Shown: positions 8,010-15,018 of the stretch, piece after piece | How the letters are laid out: the number at the start of each line of letters is the position of its first letter | How positions within the stretch are numbered: the stretch's first letter is position 1 | Assembly (NCBI GenBank): GCA_910587375.1 | Contig: CAJULR010000009.1 | Span: 62,001-126,000 of the forward strand | From: Candidatus Gastranaerophilales bacterium | Lineage (GTDB): Bacteria > Cyanobacteriota > Vampirovibrionia > Gastranaerophilales > Gastranaerophilaceae | DNA length: 64,000 bases | Direction of reading: 5' to 3' | Notes under the pieces: generated by a model | Databases searched by the model: none | Told to the model about the DNA's origin: nothing | What the model saw: the letters and a program-made list of their open reading frames with translations, nothing else | Made by a program: the position numbers and the translations under genes

Positions 8010-11000
8010 ATGAAAAAGTTGTCTGTTTTTCATGCACTTTCACGTGCATTATTCAGTTTATCTAAAACCACCCGCCTTTGCAAAACCCGGGCGGTTCCCC
8101 AATCAGCAACCCAGGTTGTTACGGACGCTGAAACCCAACTAATGAACAGGGACCGACTTTGTCATTCTGAACTTGTTTCAGAATCTCAAGGTTGTGTTAG
8201 GAAAGCCCGTAGGTTGGGTTTTAACCCAACATCATCCCTACAGGGTCTAAAACACTGTCCTGCCTTCTCCCTCGTCGAAATGCTCATGGCTCTCCTTGTC
8301 GCCTCACTTCTCATGGCCGCCCTTGCCCCTGTCATGACCAAACGCATGGATGAAGCAAAAATAAATATTAGTGGCGTTGGCGCCGCCCAATTCGATAAAG
8401 ACGCCCTTGTAACAGTCTTCACAGGCGAAGCCGACGAAGATAAAGAATTTTTCCTCCCTGATGGCGTTTCTATGATGAAAGTAACCCTCATCGGCGGCGG
8501 AGGCGCCGGCGGAAACTCTTTCTACGGTAAAGATGAAATAACAGAAACAAAAACCTGGACTGTGCCACAAGGCGTTACAAAACTTCGTGTTTTCATGCTC
8601 GGCGGTGGCGGCGGCGGAGCCTCCGGCGGATTGGGCACAGGTGTTGAAACCATCCCCGGTGGAGGAGATGATAAAACTTCAACATACAAAGACTTTGGCG
8701 AAGGTATGACAGAATTTACCATCCCTTCAACTGCAACAAAAGTACCCGCGCTCGACCCAAAATGTGCTGCGTCAGGCTCAACAGTATGGAAAGGCGTAGC
8801 CGATAAAAAAGATTACATCCCCGGTGACGTTGCAGTTTCTGTCACCGCCTGCGGCGGCGGAGGAGGTGGCGGCGGAGGATATGGCAGTTATACTACGGCA
8901 GGAATCGGTGGTGGAGGTGGTTCAGGTGGATATGTAGAAAATATCCAGCTTCAAGGAAGTTTACCTTCGAAAATCTATGTGCATGTTGGTGGTGGCGGCG
9001 GAGGTGGAGGTGGTGGACAAACAGGAGGCTATTCTGCAGGAGGTGGTGGCGGCAATAATGGTTGGATGCATGGTACTTCTGCTGGAAGCTCAAATGCATA
9101 TGGTGGAGCTGGTGGAAAAGGTGTATCAAGCGGTACTGCAACAAATGGCTCAGATGGTATTGGTTCAATAAGTATGAATAACAGAGGTAACAGAGCAACA
9201 TATAGTGGTTATTATGCAGGATATGGTGGTTATGGGAATATATGGGGTGGAGGTGGAGGTGGAGGTGCTTCTGGCACAAGCGGCAATGCAACTTACGCTG
9301 GTGGTGGTGGAGGCGGTCCTACAACCATTTCTGCTTCAAACAAAGCTGGTGATAATGACAAAAATGGCGATAGTATAATATTTCAAATAGGTGGTGGAGG
9401 CGGTGGAGGTGGGGCAGCCCACTATGCTGCAGGTGGAGGTGGAGGTGGAGGTGGAGGATATGCCTCTGGAGGCGGTGGAGGCGGTGGAGGTAGTAGTTCT
9501 GGGGCTGCGAGTAGTTCTGGCTTGGAATTAAGCTTAAATATCAATATAGGAAAGGGCTATGGTGGTTTAACTGGGGCTTCAAATGGTGGAAATAGTACTG
9601 GTGGTGGCGGAGGAGGAGGATATGGCGGTATAAGCGGAAAATCTGGAAATGATTCTACTGCAACATTAAGAGGACAGGCTGGGCAAATAGGTAAAGATAA
9701 AACAATATGGAAAAGTGATAATTATTGTGATGGAGGATTGGCTGATAATAGTTCAAAACATGCAAATGGTACCAACGGTAAACCCGGGCGACTTCGCCTC
9801 TACTACACCTACCCTGACCTTCAATGTGATTTCCATCTCCCTGCAAATGGCAGTGGGGGCGGCGGTGCAGGCCAGCTTGTCGTAGGCGAAATTGATGTCA
9901 CTCCCGGTGAAGTCCTTCAATTCACTATAGGCTCTGGCGGCGGAAACCAAGCCCTCCCCGGAACAAACGGCAAAGCAGGCGGAGACACTACAATACGAAG
10001 CGTTACAAGGGGCGTCACTCTTGCAACCGCACTCGGCGGCTTCCCCGGCCAATATTCTATGGCAGAAACCACCCCATCTGCAGGCGGAAGCTATAGAACA
10101 AATATCGCAGTCGGCGCCAATCAGAGCTTAGCCGACAACTGGACAGGAATTTCATATAATTCTACATCAGGTTCAGGCACCCAAGGCCAGCTTGCCCTTC
10201 CTGAAACCAACGCAAATAGAAGCAATGGCGGAAAAGGCGGCGATTCCCAAAATATGAAAGGGGATGTTGTAACAGGGGGTGGCGGCGGAAACTCTGTTAA
10301 AAACGGCATGTCCCCGTTAGGCACAAGTTATGGCGCAGGCGGGGGCGGAGGCGCAGGCAGCCGGGATGAGCACGACACGACCTTTGGAATAGGCGCAGCG
10401 GGCGCAAGCGGGTATATCTACTTTGAATACGGCGGCTCAAACGGCGGCGGCGGAACCGCAGGCGAGATGATAACCCAAATTATTTCAAACCTGAAAACCG
10501 GCACCAAGATTGACATTAACGTGGGCGCCGGCGGGGATAACAGCATAAATAACGGCAAAGGGGGAACAACCTCAATTAAATACAACACAGGAACAGAAAA
10601 AACACTTTCGGCGCGCGGCGGAATTCGCGGAAACGACGGCCTTGTAAAAGGGGTCCACGGGGCGGAAATGCCTTTGCCGGATGGGAATAATAAAAATATT
10701 ACAGGAACAGATGAAATTTATGCTAACCGTGCGGATGAAAACACCAAAGGCCAGGCCGGAAACGACACAAGCGGCGGCATTGGAGGATTCATTACAAAAC
10801 TTTTTGATAATGAAGACGGTTCTGCCGCAACATTTGTAAAAGCAACGGACGGGAAAATCGGCGGCCCTGTGCTTGGCGGCTGCGGCGGAAACCTGACAGC
10901 GCTGATGGGTTCTCTAACCTGTAACGGAACAATGACCACGCCCGCAGGCAAGGACGGTGTCTTTGGCGGAGGCGGCGGAGGCGGTGCTGTTGTAACAGAG

Positions 11001-11069
11001 GTTGGCGGCCTTGGCGGCAGGGGCGGCAGAGGAATGATAATCCTTGAATACAAGGGGGTGGGGTTATAA
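8010..11069 (+). CDS. Giant glycine-rich protein with type IV prepilin-like motif, copy 1
   Basis: 1019 residues. Residues 1-85 form a leader, followed by a class III signal motif: Ala85 then FSLVEMLMALLVASLL, with Glu at +5 and a hydrophobic helix. This is as in type IV pilins and pseudopilins, so prepilin peptidase cleavage after Ala85 is expected. An 85-residue leader is far longer than the usual 6-25, and most of it is translated dispersed-repeat DNA. The rest is Gly-rich (runs of 5-9 Gly) with islands such as CDFHLPANGSGGGGAG and EYGGSNGGG. Residues about 290-590 use GGT/GGA Gly codons; the flanks favour GGC. AAAGGTTA precedes the ATG. Probably an exported surface or pilus-like adhesin. 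It is strongly related to the gene at 32416. Confidence 0.85.
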   Translation: MKKLSVFHALSRALFSLSKTTRLCKTRAVPQSATQVVTDAETQLMNRDRLCHSELVSESQGCVRKARRLGFNPTSSLQGLKHCPAFSLVEMLMALLVASLLMAALAPVMTKRMDEAKINISGVGAAQFDKDALVTVFTGEADEDKEFFLPDGVSMMKVTLIGGGGAGGNSFYGKDEITETKTWTVPQGVTKLRVFMLGGGGGGASGGLGTGVETIPGGGDDKTSTYKDFGEGMTEFTIPSTATKVPALDPKCAASGSTVWKGVADKKDYIPGDVAVSVTACGGGGGGGGGYGSYTTAGIGGGGGSGGYVENIQLQGSLPSKIYVHVGGGGGGGGGGQTGGYSAGGGGGNNGWMHGTSAGSSNAYGGAGGKGVSSGTATNGSDGIGSISMNNRGNRATYSGYYAGYGGYGNIWGGGGGGGASGTSGNATYAGGGGGGPTTISASNKAGDNDKNGDSIIFQIGGGGGGGGAAHYAAGGGGGGGGGYASGGGGGGGGSSSGAASSSGLELSLNINIGKGYGGLTGASNGGNSTGGGGGGGYGGISGKSGNDSTATLRGQAGQIGKDKTIWKSDNYCDGGLADNSSKHANGTNGKPGRLRLYYTYPDLQCDFHLPANGSGGGGAGQLVVGEIDVTPGEVLQFTIGSGGGNQALPGTNGKAGGDTTIRSVTRGVTLATALGGFPGQYSMAETTPSAGGSYRTNIAVGANQSLADNWTGISYNSTSGSGTQGQLALPETNANRSNGGKGGDSQNMKGDVVTGGGGGNSVKNGMSPLGTSYGAGGGGGAGSRDEHDTTFGIGAAGASGYIYFEYGGSNGGGGTAGEMITQIISNLKTGTKIDINVGAGGDNSINNGKGGTTSIKYNTGTEKTLSARGGIRGNDGLVKGVHGAEMPLPDGNNKNITGTDEIYANRADENTKGQAGNDTSGGIGGFITKLFDNEDGSAATFVKATDGKIGGPVLGGCGGNLTALMGSLTCNGTMTTPAGKDGVFGGGGGGGAVVTEVGGLGGRGGRGMIILEYKGVGL
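8161..8187 (+). repeat. Stem-loop repeat A, T/A variant, inside a coding leader
   Basis: GTCATTCTGAAC, then TTGTTTCAGAATCTC. The stem pair that is C/G elsewhere is T/A here, so pairing is kept. It is translated as CHSELVSES in the leader of copy 1. Confidence 0.85.
8206..8256 (+). repeat. Nested inverted repeat C, inside a coding leader
   Basis: Inner perfect stem GTTGGGTT/AACCCAAC (8213-8230) inside an outer stem GTAGG/CCTAC. Translated as RRLGFNPTSSLQGL. Copies lie at 32896 and, inverted and decayed, at 11215. Confidence 0.8.
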
Positions 11070-11098
11070 ACGCAAGCCCAAGAGGCGGTTGGCCGCAT

Positions 11099-11135
11099 GT
11101 CATTGCGAGCGACCAACGGAAGTGCGGCAATCCAG
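11099..11135 (+). repeat. Repeat B (CATTGCGAG...GCAATCCA)
   Basis: TCATTGCGAGCGACC through GGCAATCCA. The ends TTGC and GCAA pair. It forms an inverted pair with the copy at 11167. Confidence 0.8.
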
Positions 11136-11166
11136 AGAATTAAACATGGATTTTGCAAGTTATTCC

Positions 11167-11203
11167 TGGATTGCTTCGTCGCTGTCGCAACGCTTGCAAT
11201 GAC
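11167..11203 (-). repeat. Repeat B, inverse orientation
   Basis: TGGATTGCTTCGTCGCTGTC through GCAATGAC, the reverse complement of the family form CATTGC..GACAGCGACGAAGCAATCCA. Confidence 0.85.
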
Positions 11204-11214
11204 GGTGACCATTA

Positions 11215-11252
11215 GATGATGTTGGGTTAAAAGCCAACCTACGGGCTGAACG
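11215..11252 (-). repeat. Inverted repeat C, inverse orientation, decayed
   Basis: ATGATGTTGGGTTAAAAGCC then AACCTACGGG, matching the type-C core in reverse with one mismatch in the inner stem. Confidence 0.7.
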
Positions 11253-11315
11253 ACAGGGCCCAGAGGGCGACAGAACCCTTCGGCTAAACAATTTTAAACG
11301 ATAAAACAACTTTTC

Positions 11316-11349
11316 GGGTGCTGTTTTTATGTAACCTCAGCACCCTTTT
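11316..11349 (+). terminator. Terminator of glycine-rich gene copy 1
   Basis: GGGTGCTG ... CAGCACCC hairpin followed by TTTTCC. It is preceded by a box (GATAAAACAACTTTT) that also precedes the terminator of the paralogue near 35855. Confidence 0.8.
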
Positions 11350-11448
11350 CCTATGGTCAATTTGGGGAAACGGCCAAACCTGCACTTTTTATGGCAGCTT
11401 GTTTTAATGACGATTATTTTTAGGCTGCGCGAAAACTCTGAATAAGTT

Positions 11449-12582
11449 TTATGGCAAGCGTTTATTAATTACAAGCCCGTTTGTTGAAATTTCAAAATTA
11501 TCGGAAGGCATTGTGGAGAGCAAATTCACCTCGCCCGTTAAAATATCCACGCTCCAGCTTCCAAGAAAAATATGCTCCCTGTTTTTGGCGTCGTATGTGT
11601 GCGCCACGCAAACCACAATGTTTTCATTTTCCGCTAAAAAGCCAAGGGGCTTAACATCCCACCTGTAGCGGTTTAAATTCAGGCGGTCTGTATAAAACCA
11701 ATATTGTTTAATTGTGTCGTTTAAGCGTTCGTATTTTCTGCCGTAGGGATAAATTGCTGCTGGTGCCGCCGGTGCTGCCGCAGAACCGTTTTTAGAGTTT
11801 TGCTTCTCTTTTTTATCCGGGTTTAAAAAATACACCCAAACGTTCGTCTGATAGATTCCATCATACGCAGAGCCGATTTTTTCCTTCAAAAGCACTTTAT
11901 CACTGTCTTTTGACCAATCCACAACCGTAAAGCTTGAAAACAAGGCAGTTTTCAGGGTTTCGTTTGTGGTTGAAATCAGGGGCGTTTTTTTGGCGCCCGA
12001 AAAAACATTCGCCTCAAGCACGCGCTGTTTCTTGCCTTTTGAGGTATCAAGCGGGTAAATGTAGAAAGCAGAGGCAGTTTGCCTGCTTGATGGGTGGAAA
12101 TAGCACTCTGTATAAGCCATTAGCTTAAAATCAGGGCTGATAACGCCCAAAGAACGCGCACTTTTATCTGCCTGTAATTTTTCAAGGTTAAACTCTCTTG
12201 AGCCCGGAGCTGAATTATATTTTTCAAAAAAGGTCTGCCAGTCAAGCTTTTCAACGAGTTTCGGGTTTGGCGGCTCTTTATAGGGTTCTGAAATTCTATG
12301 TTCCATTTTGATGTCCGTTGCCCGTTCTTGCCATTCCTGAACGGTCTGAACCATTGCCTCTTCTTCTTTTTCCTGCTCTTCCTGGAGCTTTTTTTGTTTA
12401 TAGGCGTCACTCCATGGCATATCAGGAAGCTTAAAAGCAAGCAGAGTGTCTTTTTCGACATCAAAATCCTGCGCAAAAGCTGTGTTTTGGACGTTTAAGA
12501 ACATTGTGGCTGCTAAAAAAGCAATAAACAAGGGAAATTTGGAGCTTTTCCTTTGATTGTTCACAGGAGGGTTTGTGCTCAT
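11449..12582 (-). CDS. Secreted hypothetical protein linked to a two-component system
   Basis: No family recognised. 377 residues with a signal peptide: basic Lys/Arg region to residue 15, hydrophobic FPLFIAFLAATMFLNV, and a likely AFA|Q cleavage near residue 38. A strongly charged helical stretch follows (QKKLQEEQEKEEEAMVQTVQ, about residues 63-85). The rest is a mixed fold with many aromatic residues and motifs such as YTECYFHPS and CVAHTYDAKNREHIFLGSW, suggestive of beta-rich repeats. It begins 2 bases after the response-regulator stop codon, so it is the last gene of a three-gene operon. It may be a periplasmic sensor partner or an output of the system; this is context only. Confidence 0.8.
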   Translation of the reverse strand: MSTNPPVNNQRKSSKFPLFIAFLAATMFLNVQNTAFAQDFDVEKDTLLAFKLPDMPWSDAYKQKKLQEEQEKEEEAMVQTVQEWQERATDIKMEHRISEPYKEPPNPKLVEKLDWQTFFEKYNSAPGSREFNLEKLQADKSARSLGVISPDFKLMAYTECYFHPSSRQTASAFYIYPLDTSKGKKQRVLEANVFSGAKKTPLISTTNETLKTALFSSFTVVDWSKDSDKVLLKEKIGSAYDGIYQTNVWVYFLNPDKKEKQNSKNGSAAAPAAPAAIYPYGRKYERLNDTIKQYWFYTDRLNLNRYRWDVKPLGFLAENENIVVCVAHTYDAKNREHIFLGSWSVDILTGEVNLLSTMPSDNFEISTNGLVINKRLP

Positions 12583-12584
12583 AT

Positions 12585-13298
12585 CTATATCAAACCTTCT
12601 TTTAGCGCCTTAATTGCTGCTTTTGTCCTGTCTTCAAGGTATAGTTTTTGCAAAATGTTGTGCACATGGGCTTTTGTTGTGGAGATAGATACAACAAGCT
12701 TTTTGGAGATTTCTTTGTTTGAAAGCCCGTCAGAGATTAAGGATAAAACTTCAAGTTCTTTTCTTGTAAGCCCATAGCTATTGTTTTCACCTTTTTTGGT
12801 GCCTGAATTTCCGCCGTTAAAGCCGCCCAGGCCATTTTGCCCGTTTTGAATGTTGCCAAGAACAATCCTTGCAATAATAGGGTCGAGCCATCCGGCCTTC
12901 TGGCTTACCGATTTTATGGCATTAGTCAAGGTTTCAAGGTTTGAGCCTTTCATAATATATCCGTCTGCCCCCGCGCTAAGCGCCGCGTAGACGTCTTCTT
13001 CGCTTTCACGTGAAGTTAACATTAAAATGGATGTTTCAAGGCCGCTTTCTTTAATTTTTCTTGTGGCTTCAATGCCGTCAATTTTTGGAAGGCCGATGTC
13101 CATTAAAATTACATCCGGCTTTAGGCGAAGGGCTAAATCTATTGCCTGAACGCCATCTTCGGCCTGACCCAAAAGTTCAAATCCTTCGGTGCTTTTGATA
13201 AACATAGCGGTGCCCATCCTTGCCATAATGTGGTCTTCAACAAGGAGAATTTTGATTGATTTTTGTGAAATTTCTTGTGCCGTTTCAGTGTTTAGCAT
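12585..13298 (-). CDS. NarL/FixJ-type response regulator
   Basis: Two-component transcription factor of 237 residues. Receiver domain at about residues 14-135: acidic pair VEDH, phosphoacceptor Asp in ILMDIGLPKIDG, Thr/Ser in MLTSRE and Lys in YIMKGS. LuxR-type helix-turn-helix at about 172-235 (LTRKELEVLSLISDGLSNKE, then TTKAHVHNILQKLYLEDR). A Gly/Asn-rich linker (NGQNGLGGFNGGNSG) joins them. The start overlaps the kinase stop by one base (TAATG), so translation is coupled. Full length with all key residues present. Targets are unknown; the co-transcribed secreted protein is the nearest candidate. Confidence 0.95.
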   Translation of the reverse strand: MLNTETAQEISQKSIKILLVEDHIMARMGTAMFIKSTEGFELLGQAEDGVQAIDLALRLKPDVILMDIGLPKIDGIEATRKIKESGLETSILMLTSRESEEDVYAALSAGADGYIMKGSNLETLTNAIKSVSQKAGWLDPIIARIVLGNIQNGQNGLGGFNGGNSGTKKGENNSYGLTRKELEVLSLISDGLSNKEISKKLVVSISTTKAHVHNILQKLYLEDRTKAAIKALKEGLI

Positions 13299-14869
13299 TA
13301 TACCACCTGTTTTTCAACGATTGCGTTTTTCAAAATAAAGCTGAACGTACAGCCCTGGTTGGGTTCGCCTTTGGCAAAAATTTGCCCGTTATGCGCTTCA
13401 ACAATTTGCCTTGAAAGATAGAGCCCAAGGCCTGTTGAAGCGGAGCGCTTTTTGCTTGTTCCTTGGGAAAATCTTTTAAATAGTTTTTCAATATCTTCTT
13501 TACTTAAGCCTTCGCCAAAGTCAATAATATCAACGCGCACATCTTTTTTGTCTGTTGCAATGCCGATTTTTATAGTGCCATCTTTTTTGCTGTGCTTAAT
13601 TGCGTTTCCAAGGAGGTTTGAAACCACGCGCCTGATTTCGTTTTTGTCGGCATTAATTGTGATGTCGCTATTGTCATTTGAAAAGCTCGCTGTGGCGGTA
13701 AATTCAAACCTTAAATTGTCCGTCCTTAAAAGCGGCTCAAGCTTTTTAGTGCATTCTTCAATTAATTCATTAAGGCTGAAATGAGTTTTGCAGAGGAATA
13801 ATTTTCCTGATTCATATCTGTAAACCTCTAAAAGCGCATTTACAAGGCCCAGCATATCTTCAGAGCTTTTTTTCATTACAGATAAAAGCTCTTTTAATTC
13901 ATCGCTTAAGTTTCCAAGTTCACCGTTTAAGGTAAAATCAAGTGCGTTAATTGAGGCTAAAAGCGGGGTTCTAAGGTCATGCGTTAATGTTGCAATAAAA
14001 TCGTCCCGAAGCCTTTCGTTTTCCTTTTGGAAAGTTATGTCGCGAATAAGTGCAATTTTATAGCTTTCATCTTCTATTTTTACATCTGCCAGGTTAATTT
14101 CAACGGGGATTTTTTTGTTTTCTCTGTAATCGATTATGCTAAAATCTCTTAGGGTTTTTTCGTTTTTGTCAATTTTTTTGTCTTTTTCATTAATTATGAG
14201 TTCAAAGAAATTTTTCCCGCAAAGTGTGTCTTTTTTTGCGTCGCTGCTTTGGTTTTCATTTATACAGAAAAATTCTTTTGCCCTTGAATTAGACTGAACT
14301 ATAACGTTGTTTGAATTAAACATAACAAGCCCGTCAGCCAGGTTTTCAAGGATTGTATTTAACTTTACATTTGAAACATTAAGGTCTTTTGTTCTTTCTG
14401 CAACCTTTTCTTCCAAAGATTTTGAATACTCTTCAAGTTTTGAATTTGCAACTTCAAGTTCTTCAATTTTATTTTTTAACTGGCTTTTAAGCCTTGTTCT
14501 TTCAATGCCGTTTTTAATGTTTAAAATAATATCATCGTTTATCCAGGGTTTTTCGATATATTTAAAAATTCCAAGCTCGTTTATTGCCCTGATGGCGTTC
14601 TCTTTGTCGGCATATCCTGTTAAAAGGATTTGTGTTGTGTCCGGGTGAATTTGTTTTGCCTTTGATAAAAATTCTATTCCGTTCATCTTTGGCATAATAA
14701 AGTCTGAAATTATAAGGTCACAAGGGTTTTCCCTTATATATTCAAGCGCCAAATCTGTGTCGTTAAATATATTAACGTTTGAAAAGCCCTCAATTTTAAG
14801 AAGAGTTTTGAGGGTTTTTATTACCATATCTTCATCGTCAACAATGACTATTTTTCCAGTGATTAGCAT
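13298..14869 (-). CDS. Hybrid sensor kinase: receiver, coiled coil, PAS, histidine kinase
   Basis: Soluble histidine kinase of about 523 residues with no membrane segment. Domain order: receiver (IVIVDDED, phospho-Asp in LIISDFIMPKMNG, Lys in YIEKPW), coiled coil at about 125-175 (KIEELEVANSKLEEYSKSLE), PAS-like domain (ILENLADGLVMFNSNN), H-box with phospho-His in TLTHDLRTPLLASI, and an ATPase domain with N-box (RRVVSNLLGNAIKHSKKDG), G1 (DFGEGLS) and G2 (TGLGLYLSRQIVEAH). With the N-terminal receiver it probably integrates another phosphorelay. The start at 14869 puts eight residues before the first beta strand, as in other receivers; an ATG at 14899 would add ten. It is first in the operon with the response regulator. 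Confidence 0.93.
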   Translation of the reverse strand: MLITGKIVIVDDEDMVIKTLKTLLKIEGFSNVNIFNDTDLALEYIRENPCDLIISDFIMPKMNGIEFLSKAKQIHPDTTQILLTGYADKENAIRAINELGIFKYIEKPWINDDIILNIKNGIERTRLKSQLKNKIEELEVANSKLEEYSKSLEEKVAERTKDLNVSNVKLNTILENLADGLVMFNSNNVIVQSNSRAKEFFCINENQSSDAKKDTLCGKNFFELIINEKDKKIDKNEKTLRDFSIIDYRENKKIPVEINLADVKIEDESYKIALIRDITFQKENERLRDDFIATLTHDLRTPLLASINALDFTLNGELGNLSDELKELLSVMKKSSEDMLGLVNALLEVYRYESGKLFLCKTHFSLNELIEECTKKLEPLLRTDNLRFEFTATASFSNDNSDITINADKNEIRRVVSNLLGNAIKHSKKDGTIKIGIATDKKDVRVDIIDFGEGLSKEDIEKLFKRFSQGTSKKRSASTGLGLYLSRQIVEAHNGQIFAKGEPNQGCTFSFILKNAIVEKQVV

Positions 14870-15018
14870 AATTACAGAATAAAATATTTTTAGTTCCATG
14901 ACAAATATTTAACAAAAATACAAAAAACTATACAAAATGAGCAAATATTTTTTTTCTCATGTTTTATATGAACGGCTGCAAATCATGCATATTAATGCTA
15001 TAGTCACATTGGGGAAAG

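Larger units (their letters stand above)
11070..11448. other. Repeat-filled 3' region of glycine-rich gene copy 1
   Basis: 379 bp without a gene. It holds two type-B repeats in opposite orientation, one inverted type-C repeat and the terminator. The same 3' region of the paralogue (after 35823) lacks the repeats, so they look inserted between stop codon and terminator. Confidence 0.75.

Noticed and set aside
8860..9780. Collagen-like or silk-like protein for the glycine-rich genes
   Set aside because: Gly runs are not in G-x-y periodicity, and the N-terminal class III signal motif fits a prepilin-like export signal better.
10718..11212. 164-codon minus-strand frame opposite the end of copy 1
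   Set aside because: Pro-rich shadow of Gly codons running into repeat DNA; its N-terminus is a translated type-B repeat.
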